From the NCBI GenBank assembly GCA_037176885.1, contig JAWWNJ010000052.1:1-64000 (forward strand): a stretch of 64,000 nt of DNA, read 5' to 3'. This DNA comes from Favolaschia claudopus. Its lineage: Eukaryota; Basidiomycota; Agaricomycetes; Agaricales; Mycenaceae. Both the position numbers and the translations under genes were made by a program. Below, one piece after another: positions 30,848 through 41,320 of this stretch. How positions within the stretch are numbered: the first letter of the stretch is position 1; each line of letters opens with the position of its first letter. Under the pieces are notes generated by a model that was not told where the DNA came from, made no database searches, and worked only from the letters and a program-made list of their open reading frames with translations.

Positions 30848-32424
30848 TGTAAGGGGAGAAGGGCCCAGGAGCCAAGTCGATAACAAACCTGGGGATCAGA
30901 GATCCCCAGCGGACTACTTATATACAAGAGGTGACGTAAGATATGACATAAGTGAGCACACAGCATGATGTCTTGGAGACAGAGAACTTCTGCCCAAGTC
31001 AAAGGACGTCATAGCTGTGGAGTCCCCTGACATCACCCCCTCTGCAAGATTCGTCGCCTCGACGAAGACCAAAGCCCAGTAGAATGAACGATCTTTCAAA
31101 ATCCTGGATCGCCACGGAAGAGTAGGTTGCCCTGGGAGTCAATCCGCGAATCTGACGCAGACACTGCACCACCTCGCCGTGCCGTCTGTGGTCGACGCCC
31201 CCTTTCAGGTCGAATAGCATCAATGGCCATAGGCGAAGGAGCTACTGAACGTGGAGAGGGGGACGGGACGGCAGTGGGCATGGCCACCGAGGGGGCATAA
31301 GGAGTAGAGCTGGGGCGGGGAGTAGGAATTGGGGACGTCATTACCTGCGTAGGAATAGAGATGATGGCAGGGTTATGGGGTAGGGAGTGAGAGGCGGGGT
31401 AGGAAGACTCCTGTGGTGCAAATCGCACCCCAGACTTCCTTGGCTGTGTAGCGGCACCTGGGTGCGGCTGAGCACTGGCCGCTGGAGGGGGGTGGAACCG
31501 GAGCCGGTGGCTGAGACGGATGGACGGGGTGTGCGCGCTTCTTCAGCGGGCGAGCGCCCTCGCCAGAAGCGTTCGGCAAAACTGGCACCGGGCCAGGAGG
31601 GGGAGGGGGAGGGTCCCCGGAAAGGCGTGACGGACCTTTCTTCTTAGAGCGGATACGCTTACGCATGAAACGCTTCCCAAGCGCAATTAGCGCTTCACCG
31701 ATTTGCTGGTCGGTACCACGGATAGATACACGGTGTTTCAGGGGGGAAGCCTTATCCGTATAGGCTCGAAGCTGGGCGCCGGAGCAGTGATGGAGACACT
31801 TACCACCACGGCCAACGATATGCCCGACAACTGAGTCAGGCACCACAAGCGTACACGAGTAGCGGGACGGTGCGTCCTGTGCAGTAGGGAGGGTTTCGGC
31901 GAGTGGTATGGTGGTGTGGCCGACAGCGATGATGGCAGGGGTAGGGGCTGGGGTTGAAGGTTCAGAGCCCCAGCGAGCGCCATCCCAGGAGAAGCGCCAG
32001 GCATGCCCTCGGGGAGTAGAGGCTGCAGTGTCCCCAAACTCAAGACGATCAAGACGGTCGTGGAAGCGCTGTAGTTCGCTTCGAAGGAGAGTGCAGTAGG
32101 AATAAAGGTCCTGAGGAACTGCGGGGGTTGCCATAGCAAGGGAGGTGTAAGGTCGATGGTAGGATGAGGGCAGAGTAGGAAGTAGGGTGGTCGGCTGGGG
32201 CTAGGAGAGTGCCAGAGTCGAATAGAAGGTTTGTTATGCTGTAAGGGGAGAAGGGCCCAGGAGCCAAGTCGATAACAAACCTGGGGATCAGAGATCCCCA
32301 GCGGACTACTTATATACAAGAGGTGACGTAAGATATGACATAAGTGAGCACACAGCATGATGTCTTGGAGACAGAGAACTTCTGCCCAAGTCAAAGGACG
32401 TCATAGCTGTGGAGTCCCCTGACA
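30848..32424 (-). mobile_element. Short LTR retroelement coding for a KH-domain protein
   Basis: 185-bp LTRs at 30848-31032 and 32240-32424 are identical base for base. Exact 5-bp TSD CGGGT lies at 30843-30847 and 32425-32429. Transcription runs on the minus strand: the LTR has a TATATAAG box in that direction, the gene lies on that strand, and a polypurine tract (AGAGGGGGTGA) abuts the downstream LTR. Total length is 1577 bp, with no reverse transcriptase, integrase or classical gag. This is a non-autonomous element of very recent insertion. Confidence 0.9.
31094..32134 (-). CDS. KH-domain protein of the LTR element
   Basis: ATG at 32134. Residues 1-32 are a predicted coil (LLRSELQRFHDRLDRLEF). 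Residues 92-155 hold a KH RNA-binding domain: VVPDSVVGHIVGRGGKCL includes the GxxG loop (GRGG), followed by HRVSIRGTDQQIGEALIAL. Next comes a basic RKRIRSKKKG and a long Pro/Ser-rich tail. The frame breaks at a run of six C (31487-31492 on the plus strand). In the shifted frame it continues TQPRKSGVRFAP to MAIDAIRPERGRRP and SDSRIDSQGNLLFRGDPGF, stop at about 31094. A KH protein in place of gag could bind the element RNA. That role is inference. Confidence 0.75.
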
Positions 32425-32657
32425 CGGGTGGGAAAAACCTTCTTGTCAGATTTGTGTGTCCACAACTGTATATGATTCCTTAGATACACCAGTAGAGTAC
32501 TATCGCATAGCCTTCGGGCCAAGTACGATATTGACTTAGGTAGCTTCGCGTGTATGCTGGGTGCTAGAGTTTCTCAGTGTGTAGGGCAGAGAGATGACTG
32601 ATCCCTAAACGGAGTGCACGGCGAGCGCACGAAACATGATGAGCCTGGAGTGGAATA

Positions 32658-33098
32658 CAGTCGCCTCTGTCATAACGCATAGATGTCAGTGGACCACCCA
32701 CCCTATGAGTTTTTACACTGTACAGAGTATGGGTTGTCGCAACCGTGAGAAAGCTGAATCATCACCCAAAATAGAAATTGATGCCATCAACCTGCGGCCG
32801 GCGAAAGCCGAGCAACATTCGAGCCGCACATAAGTTACATATAGCCAAGAAAAAGCTAGATTTGGTGTCAAAGCACGCTTTGATTTAATCGTCTAGTCAC
32901 ATCCCTTCCAAACTTGGGCTAAAAATGGAAAATTGTGCAAAAGTTATGGGTTCTCTCTCCTCGAAAGAGTATGTGTTCTGGGGTATCGCAGAGGTATGCA
33001 TTTTTAGCGGGGAACCAACTTGGTGGATGCCAAAATGTATGGGTTAGTGCAGAGTACATACGGGGTTTGACAATGATGCGTTATGACAGAGGCGACTG
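32658..33098. mobile_element. MITE with TA target (CAGTCGCCTCTGTCATAAC ends)
   Basis: 441 bp; ends CAGTCGCCTCTGTCATAACG and its exact reverse complement at 33074-33098. TA at 32656-32657 and 33099-33100. Non-coding. Confidence 0.85.
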
Positions 33099-33100
33099 TA

Positions 33101-34093
33101 CATTCATCTGGGTTTTCGGCGACTAAGCAGTGGACTTAAAATTCCTCTGGAAATGTATTTTATGTTGTAATTTTATGAACGAGAAGTCAGGCGAAAATCT
33201 GCCTATTAAATTTCATGTGTTTTGCTCCCTCGTGAAGTTCATCAGTTCATCCAAATTCAGTGTGAATTTTCAAAGAAATAAAATTTCAACTACATGGGTT
33301 TAAATTCACGGAAAACCCCGTGAACCATGGAATTCACGCACCAATTCCTTGAAATTCACATTCACTTGCTTTCGAAAGAAACGGAGAACTAATAAAATCT
33401 TTCGTAGCTGGTGTCAACCTGCGAATGTTCCATGTTGGCGCTTGCCCAATCAGGGAAGTGCCAACCACAGGCTTCGTCCAATATGCGTGAACAGCGAGAG
33501 CTCCAAGAAATTGAAGTACTCACGATTGATGTCAAGAGTGAGGGCTGGGCTGGGCCCTGTCAGGGACTGAACCGGCTTATACGCATCTAGGTCATGGCTA
33601 GGGTTCACAAAGCAACCATAGTATCGCGTGATATATGAGCTGGGGAAAGAATTACGGACCTGAAAGTCGGGGGAAAAGCAGTGGGCAAGCTCGGGGCCTC
33701 TTGAGATACTGCAGCATCACTCGATCTTAGCGGGCTTGTAAAAGAACGCGGATTTGAAAGGGAACCATGAATCAAGAGAAGAAGGAGTACAATCACACCT
33801 TGAGACATCTGAGGCAGCGCTTGAACCCGGTAACCCTCGTCTGCGCTCTGCAAAATAACGTTTGCGGTCTCTAAAGCGACACCTAATCTTCGAATTCGTT
33901 TTCGGTGAAGGCTGGAAACACTTTTTCTTCTTGACACGACTGAAATCCGCCATAGTAATCTCTGTTTACAAAATTGAGGAAAAAGAACACACCGCTGGTC
34001 GCAAGAAGTGATGAGACGAAGCCTCTTTCCATGCATCTCATGGTATTGGGGGAACTCCATGATGAATCGGAAGGAGCGGCCCATTGGTAAAAG

Positions 34094-34095
<2 letters not shown>
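33101..34095. other. 1 kb without a supportable gene
   Basis: Includes several GAATTCAC/GTGAATTT motifs at 33260-33370. The minus-strand open frame at 33605-34084 has no recognisable motif and alternates sense between frames. Confidence 0.4.

Positions 34096-34141
<46 letters not shown>
34096..34141 (+). repeat. 46-nt poly(G) tract
   Basis: An uninterrupted run of G flanked by AAAGTT and ATAATT. Capable of G-quadruplex formation; also a classic place for assembly or sequencing error. Confidence 0.95.
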
Positions 34142-34142
<1 letters not shown>

Positions 34143-34290
34143 TAATTGGGGCAGACAGTGGTTACTTATAAGTAGCCTGTTTTGAAGACATCAGAAGAGC
34201 GGAGCATGGGAAAATGGAATCAGATCGGCGATGAAGGCCACCCCATCAATATTGGGGAAATTTTAAATTCAGGGTTTAGATCTCAGGGCT

Positions 34291-34544
34291 GCAATAAACT
34301 TAGCTCAGATACAAGGCTAGTCTCGGAAACCCAGACGTTACTGCGTAGTCCTAGGAGGCGTAGTGCAGAGCTGTTTCCTAATCGGTAATTATAATGACAG
34401 CTTGTGACGTTTGATCGATTTTGGTGATGATGGGAACGGGGGTCATTGTAATTACAGATTAGAAAAGAGCTCCGAGCCCTCTCGGATTGCGGCTAAACGT
34501 CTGGGTTTCCGAGACTAGCCTTGTATCTGAGCTAAGTTTATTGC
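34291..34544. mobile_element. Fo<ldback element with perfect 49-bp inverted ends
   Basis: Left arm 34291-34339, beginning GCAATAAACTTAGCTCAG, matches the right arm 34496-34544 at all 49 positions. The 156-bp interior is non-coding. No target duplication was recognised. Perfect arms suggest a recent origin or recent movement. Confidence 0.8.
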
Positions 34545-34811
34545 CGCAAAGTCGACAACTTTAATCTTCCCTTTATGGAAAGTGTGACATACCCCAAGAT
34601 CTCTAGATTTTTATGTACAACAGTCGCTAAGCATCCAAAGAACAGTTTTGCACGAGCCGATTGTCAAAAAAACGAAAAATTATGATGGAAATAATAGCCG
34701 AAAATCTGGCCGTAACCTCAAAATTGATGGGAAAAACCTCGGACATAGTGCAATCGACTCCTTTCGTTGAGTAGATTATGAGTCTGATAAAATAAAGAAA
34801 ATTCCCGTGCT

Positions 34812-37800
34812 GTGCCGAGCCCAGGTGTGCCGACGTGGACTGGAAACGGACTCTCTACGGGAATTTCAGCAAGACGAGGCGATACGGGCCATGGACTTGG
34901 AGAAAACTCAACCGGACAACACACTCACCACTCAGCACGGACCGGTAACACTGCTGTCGACGTACAAGCCACTCAAGACACGTCTGAAGTTGGTAATCCG
35001 AGTCGGGATGTTAAAATTATGTATTGGAATATACACCACCATTTCACACTAAAATTAACTAGCCCTGAGTTCCACGGCCTGCTCGCGCCGTACGACATAA
35101 TGTTTTTCGCGGAAACGGACATGTTACCCGGCGAAGAGGACCCCGCGGACGTTCCGAAAGGTTTCTCGCTCATTTCCTTACCCCGAAAACCCAGGCTTCA
35201 ATCAGAACGTCGTGGCGGCGGGATTGCGTTTCTCAATCGCGATGACATTGATTTCACCAAGTCTCGCCTGAGCTCCCCAGATATTCTGGTCCTGGATTTA
35301 GGCTCGATGTGGCTCATCGGTGCATATATACCTCCGGAAACGTCTCGATGGCAAGGCTGGACGGACGTTGAGCCGATTCAACAACTTTGGGAAACAATCG
35401 CAGTCTGTAGTCCTAGCGCCGATAAACCTGTTCTGCTTCTCACTGATATAAACGGCCGAACGGGATCGCAACAGGTCATCAGATTCATCCAAAATTGGCC
35501 GAGGGACTCTTCTGATGCCACGGAAAACACTCGCGGTAGGGCAATTCTGAATGAGTGCGACAAATTCGGACTTTGCATCATGAATGGGACCTCTTTGGAA
35601 ACTGCTTTTCCCGGTCGGTATACCTCTCATCAGCCCACTGGTCAATCAACCATTGATTACGCGTTCGCTTCGGAGTCTCTATTGCCTTGGGTTCGCAGTT
35701 TTCATGTTGAACAACCGACACCGGATCCGAAAGATAATTGGTCTGATCACACTGTATTTGTGTAACATTGGATCGTCGTGCTATTTTGCGCTCGACAACG
35801 GCTTCTTCCCCGCATCCCCAAAGTGCCCCAGTCTTCTCTGGTCAAAACGAAATTGATAGGCTGTATCGAGAAACAATGGACTCCCGAGAAACACCTGAGC
35901 AAGCCCTGCATTCTTTATACGGCCCAATACTTGCAGAATCTCCACCCGTACATGTGTATGTTGAAGGCGCCGCACCGGGCAAAACTCGAACGAGATCCGC
36001 AGGCGCTGGAATCTGTTTTGCAATCGGATCTCGGTCGAATACGTGCTTCAAAGTCCCTGGTCCTGGAAAACCAAAGGCGGATCGTGGCCGAATCTATGCA
36101 AACCACGAGGCACTCCTAGCTGTTGATTCGGACAAGACACTCGTGGTTTTTTGCAGTTCAAAAATGATCATACGCCAGTTGTGCTACGCGGCTGCAAAGA
36201 AGATGTCGATTGGGTGGCCTGGCCCAAACGGGGACTTATTCAGGGATACGGTTTCGCTGCTCGGGAAACGACACGGATCAACAACACAAGTCCAAGGGGT
36301 GTTCACCGGCAAAAGCCGAGACACCGCCTTGGCAGGGAGGGTGGGTCCCGGACCTCTTATTTCACTTTTTGGACAAAGTTGCAGAATGCTTCAAAAACAC
36401 GTTTGGGAGGGTCAAGGTAAAAAAGAGGAAAAAATTTAATATATTACATAATACTAATCGTCCGCCGAGTTCCCCGACCCAAGCCAGATGCAGGAAATCT
36501 TCTGCCAGAAAGACGCAAGAAACCAAGGGATCATTTTGCTATGGTTTTTTTGCGGCAAAATATTCCCAAACCAGGCACTTTCGAGTAAAAGTATCCTCGG
36601 ATCGTGAGAAAACTGTCAATAAATTACTGTGTTAGGCAGGCTTACATCAGCATTACGTAGCCAGGGAGGGGTCAGAAGGGTCTTAAATCACTTTTCCGAC
36701 GTTGTATAGAAAATTTTAAGATTGAATACCCCTTGTCCCAGAATCTGCAACAATCTTCCAGCCTGTAACGGATGACCCGCTCCCTTGTTCGAGCTTCCAC
36801 GGGCCCACCCCTCTCTCGGACAGATGCAAAGTCGCCACCGAATTAGAGGAAACCTCCCCGGAACGTCCAAGGCCGTGGAAAAATTGGAAAGATGGTGATC
36901 AAGAAACGGAGAAAGACGTCGAAACTCATCGTGGAAGGGCAAAAGTTCATGAATTACAGGCTGGCCTTCGCGCAGAGCTTTTGGCGTGTAAAAACATCAA
37001 GCAATTCTGGGATTTCGTTCGCAAGCGCACAGATCCTCGCCCACGAAAGGCCAAAGTGTCGCTTGAAAACCTTTCCGACGAGTTCAGAGATCGTTTGAAT
37101 TATCCGGCTACAACTCCAGCGACATTTAATACCGATCAATTGGCCTTCAACGCGAAGATGGAACGAGAGCTGAGGGGAGGCCTAGTTGATAACTCGCCCC
37201 GTCAATCCTACACTCGCGAGATTTCGCTGGAAGAGATCAAGTTGATGAAGAAACACATCACCGAGCATGGACTGGACACCGCTGTCGGCGTTGATGGGTT
37301 TTCTTATCAAGATTGTCTACAAATCCCAAACGAGAAACTCCTTGAATTCTTCCGGTTTTGCCTTCGGAATCAAGATATTCCACAAGAGTGGCTGATCTCT
37401 CTCCTCGTTGGTTTTTGAAAAAGGACAAAGATGCTACCGACCCGAAAGGCTATCGTCTAATCGCCCTAGAATGCTGTATGTTGAAAATGCTTACGCTGAT
37501 CATTGACCGCCGTCTGCGTGAAGGTGCCGAGGATATTGGTGCAATCCCACCCTCGCAAAATGGGTTCCAGTCTCACCTTCGAACAAATGACAGCGCCTTT
37601 GTCCTCCTATGCATGATTGACAAGGCAGAAGCAATGGACAAGCCCCTCTACGTTGGATATCTGGATCTTAAAAATGCATTCCCCGGGACGGATCGCCCAA
37701 CGCTATGGATCAAGCTCGCAAGACTCGGTATTTCTGGACCCATGATGGAGTGGTTGAAATGTCTTTACGACCGCATCCGTTATTTAGTCTGCTAGGATCG

Positions 37801-39253
37801 CCAATATGGACCACAGTTTGAATCTCTTCTAGGCATTCTGACAGGAGACCCAGGATCACCGCATTTGTGGAACCTCTTCATGGCCGATTTTGTCCTGAGC
37901 ATTCATCCCGACGATATTCAACTGAACGAAGTGCGGATCAACCAGGTTCAGCACGCCGACGACGTCATGACAGCGTCCACCTCACCGCCAGGTTTTCAAC
38001 TTCATCTCAATGATTCTCAATGCTGGGCAGACAATAATGGATGTGAAGTCTCGATCCCAAAATCTATTTGCCAAATATATGGACGCCGTCAAAAATGGTA
38101 CCCGGTCTTCCACATGGCTGGCAAGCCGATCCAACTGGAACAAAAAGCACGCTATCTTGGTATCTGGTTTGAAACGGGATGCAAATTCATGTGGCGCGAG
38201 CAGTACATTGTCAAATCTAAAAAAGCGTCAAAAGTGGCTAACACCATCCTCGGGTTACATCGTTTCGTCGGTTCAATGCCTGTTTGGGATCTGCGGACGT
38301 TATACATGGCGCGCGTCGATCCCTACCTCACCGCTGGATGCGAAATTTGCCTTGATATCGAAGAGAAGAGTTTGAAGCTTCTGGAGAAAGTTCAACTGAA
38401 GTTCCTCCGTCGAATGCTCGGAATCGGCTCGCGATCAATGAAAGCCGTACTTTTCTCCGAAACAGGGATCTGGCCAATTCGCTATCGACGTCTTTATCTC
38501 GCGCTCAAAAATTTATGCTACTGGATTGAACTCGATGAAACAAGACCTGCCTGGAATGCATTGCAAGAATCTATAAACCTGGCTCGTCAAAAGAAGATCT
38601 CGTGGATCAATGACTTACGAATCGTCCTCGCTAAACTCTATATACCCGTGGAACTGGATATATCTGTCTCTCTGGAGGTCGCAGCAGTCAAAGAGGCGAT
38701 GAAACAGGTCAAGCTTTCGATGGAGGCTTGGATAGACCATGAACTCGAAAATTCAGTCAAAACAAAGGATTTGTTTCTCGGCCGACGCGAAATGGACAAA
38801 GACAGTGGAAAATTAGTCAAGAAATCTTTGGACTTTCGGCACTATTTACGCGTAAAAACCCCGCATCATCGTTTAGCTTTGACACGTCTGGTTCTATCAA
38901 GCCACTGTCTCGCAGTTGAACGCCGCAGGTGGAAGGAACGAGGCAAGGACATCGTCCCCAGGGAATGGCGCAAATGCAGGTTCTGTCTTGAGGCGGTGGA
39001 AGACGAGACCCATGCGATGTTCCTCTGCGATCATCCAGAGCTCATGCGACTCCGAGAGGAATTCCTTAAAGGCTTATACACCACCTTGCCGGAGTTCAAG
39101 GGTGCTTTCACGGACGTAATGGACTTCTTCCGCTCCGTCCTGGCAAGGAGAGAAGTTACACCGATCCTCGCTAAACTGGCCTTCAACATCCTTCGCATAT
39201 ATGATGCTGAGCCGATGTTACTGGTCTACCCGCCAACCTCTGAGGACACTTGA
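34812..39253 (+). pseudogene. LINE ORF2: endonuclease, RNase H, reverse transcriptase, zinc finger
   Basis: The order of domains is: endonuclease (35010-35765) with IMYWNIHHHF, MFFAETDM, LLLTDINGRTG, STIDYAFAS and NWSDHTVF; an RNase H-like domain (about 35940-36310) with VHVYVEGAAPGK, ANHEALLAVDSDKTLVVFC and IGWPGPNGDLFRDTV; reverse transcriptase (36981-38500) with LIALECCMLKMLTLIIDRRL, VGYLDLKNAFPG (motif A), LTGDPGSPHLWN and QHADDVMTAS (catalytic ADD, about 37952); and a C-terminal finger CRFCLEAVEDETHAMFLC near 38979. RNase H between endonuclease and RT is the layout I know for this mushroom LINE group. It is broken by frameshifts near 35765, 36440 and 37420 and a TAG at 37793-37795; 36440-36900 has little sense. 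No ORF1 precedes it, so it is 5'-truncated. Confidence 0.85.
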
Positions 39254-39280
39254 TTCAGCACATATACCACCCAAAAGTCC

Positions 39281-39505
39281 ATGGGCTCGCGTTCAGCGGG
39301 TGGTGTGCATGCTTCGGCAAAGGGAAAGACTACCTCCCGCGTCAAGCGCGCCTACACCCCGATCTACCCCACCAACTTCTCAAAAGACCACCGTGCCGCC
39401 CGCTCCATGATGTGGATCAGCACTCGCTTCCTCTCTGCCGACTGGAGGCAAATCCCCATCAACGAGCATCGCATCGAGCGATTTGTTGAAGTTCTGAGTC
39501 CATAA
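39281..39505 (+). pseudogene. Detached LINE endonuclease fragment
   Basis: YTPIYPTNFSKDH, ARSMMWISTRFLSADWRQIP and INEHRIERFVEV match the middle of a fungal LINE endonuclease ('YPT......RS...........W.QIP'). It is only about 60 residues, on the plus strand, while the neighbouring LINE ORF1 is on the minus strand. See the finding on a possible inversion. Confidence 0.5.
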
Positions 39506-39542
39506 GCGGAGGGGGCGACGGCGCGGGATGTTTCGTTGCGAG
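39500..39542 (-). pseudogene. Start of a LINE ORF2 endonuclease
   Basis: On the minus strand, just after the ORF1 stop, RLWTQNFNKSLDAMLVD resembles the opening of LINE endonucleases ('LRIWQQNLNKS'). It loses sense within about 20 residues where the inverted fragment begins. Confidence 0.45.
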
Positions 39543-40600
39543 TTAGATGACATGGTGGTCGTCCACCCCTGGGGGGAGTTCAAGGCGGGGGCCGTCCAGT
39601 ATGTCCCTTTTGTTGGCATCATCGCTCAGTGCGCGTTGACTCAGAGTATCAGCGTCGAGCTCAGCAGGCGGGGGATCTGCATGGAGGTCACTTAGAGTGA
39701 CCTGCATGTTGATCTTTCCCCTATTGACTCGGTGACTAAGGACTTTCTCCCGGCGAAGATCCTCGGTGGTGGCGGAGGCATTGTCGTCGTTGGCGGCAGT
39801 GTCGGTGACCTTGTCGTTGTCGGTGGTGGTGGCGATGTTGTCATCCCGGGTCTCTAGTTGTGACGACGGTCGCATGTAGTCTTGGATCGAGACCTGCGTG
39901 GCCGGGCGGCGATGTTGTCGGGTGAAGTTGGCTTTATGGTGCGCCGCGATTTCTGGTGCCGGTCCCGGGCCTCGCGGCTGGTGCATCGCCTGAGCTGATT
40001 GCCAAGCCGGCGGTCCACGGCGTGTGGCGAATTCGCTCGAGACGTCGTCGTGGGTGACCCAGGTGGTGGGATCGTCGGGGTCGAGGAAGTACGGGTATTT
40101 GGCCTCGGGGCTGCGTTCCAAGGCCGCTTGAAATTTGTTCTGGAATACGGGGCAAAGACGGTCAGCAGCACCATGGCCCTCATGGGGGTATTTAGTTATC
40201 TTGCAATTTATGCACGCGCGCTCATCGTCTGACGCCGTGCATTTATCAGTGGGGTGCATGGCTGTTATAGAATACGGATGTATTCTTGTAGTCTCACCAA
40301 GTCAGACTCTACAAGATTTATGATAGTCGATAAATCTATTATATAGAGTCTGAACTTGATGGCGCCTGCCATCCAAGACCTCGGATTCTGTGACACACGT
40401 GCCAGTTCATACGGTCGGATAAGGAAATGACACGTCGTTCGGAAAACTTGGCGGTCCAACTTGAGCCTTGACTTGAGCCCAATAGGGAGCTTGTTGGCTG
40501 TATGGAGGGCTTAAAACCCCACATTTACATTTGCCGGGGTTATATTTACCATTGTGAAGCATCTGGGACTTTTGGACGGGGCCGTAATCCGAAGATAATA

Positions 40601-40824
40601 CTGTATCATTTCGACCAAAGATTCAGCCACTGTGACCAGTGACCCCAAAGATTCAAATTTTCAATCATTCAAATTGCCTTTTTAGGGAATTTTCGGTGAT
40701 TTCCGGGGCTATTTTGATGGGAAAACGGCCCAAAACAGCCTTGTGACATAGGACACCTTTTGCAAACATTCAATTCAGGCCCGGCTGTGACCTGTGACCT
40801 GAAAAAACCGTCGAAATGATACAG
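40601..40824. mobile_element. MITE family H, complete copy (TA target)
   Basis: 224 bp, ends CTGTATCATTTCGACC and CGTCGAAATGATACAG, TA at 40599-40600 and 40825-40826. Contains CAAAGATTCA repeats. Same family as 54467-55728 and the relic at 926. Confidence 0.85.
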
Positions 40825-40828
40825 TATA

Positions 40829-41320
40829 CAAGGGGGCACCGGCAATCTAACCGGCGACTAAGGGCTAGTTAGTTAGTCCGGCCGTCAGGCCGGAAAAAAA
40901 AATTTTGACCCCCAAGTTTGTGGGCGGGAATGAGCTTCTGGTAGTCTATTTGAGTGAGAATGACTGTGTTTGAGCTCTACATGTAGCTTTTTCAGAGGAT
41001 ATAGTGCTACTCCTCTGTAGTCAGTCTCAATGTGGCTTTGTTTGGTGGAGCTGTCAACCTGATGTTGCCATGTTTTGCCTTCAAAAGAAGGATGTAAGCA
41101 TCCAGTCGGGTCTGGATACTCTTCTCCAGACAATAGAACAGTAACTGGCCCTTCAATAAATTTATTTGTGGGATGAACTTCAGGTCAACGCAGTCCGGTG
41201 ACTTAACCGTGAGAACATATTGCCGTATATAGTGCTTACGTTAGTTAGTTAGTCCAGCCCAGAGGTCGGAAAAGAAAAAAACGGCCCTATATATTTTTTT
41301 AGAATGCCGGTGCCCCCTTG
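40829..41320. mobile_element. hAT-type MITE (8-bp TSD ACAGTATA)
   Basis: 492 bp with ends CAAGGGGGCACCGGC and GCCGGTGCCCCCTTG. Exact TSD at 40821-40828 and 41321-41328. The target overlaps the 3' end of the family H MITE, so it came later. Subterminal TAGTTAGTTAGTCC motifs near both ends. Confidence 0.85.

Noticed and set aside
33605..34084. 159-residue minus-strand open frame
   Set aside because: No recognisable domain, sense alternates with an overlapping frame, and it abuts the poly(G) tract.
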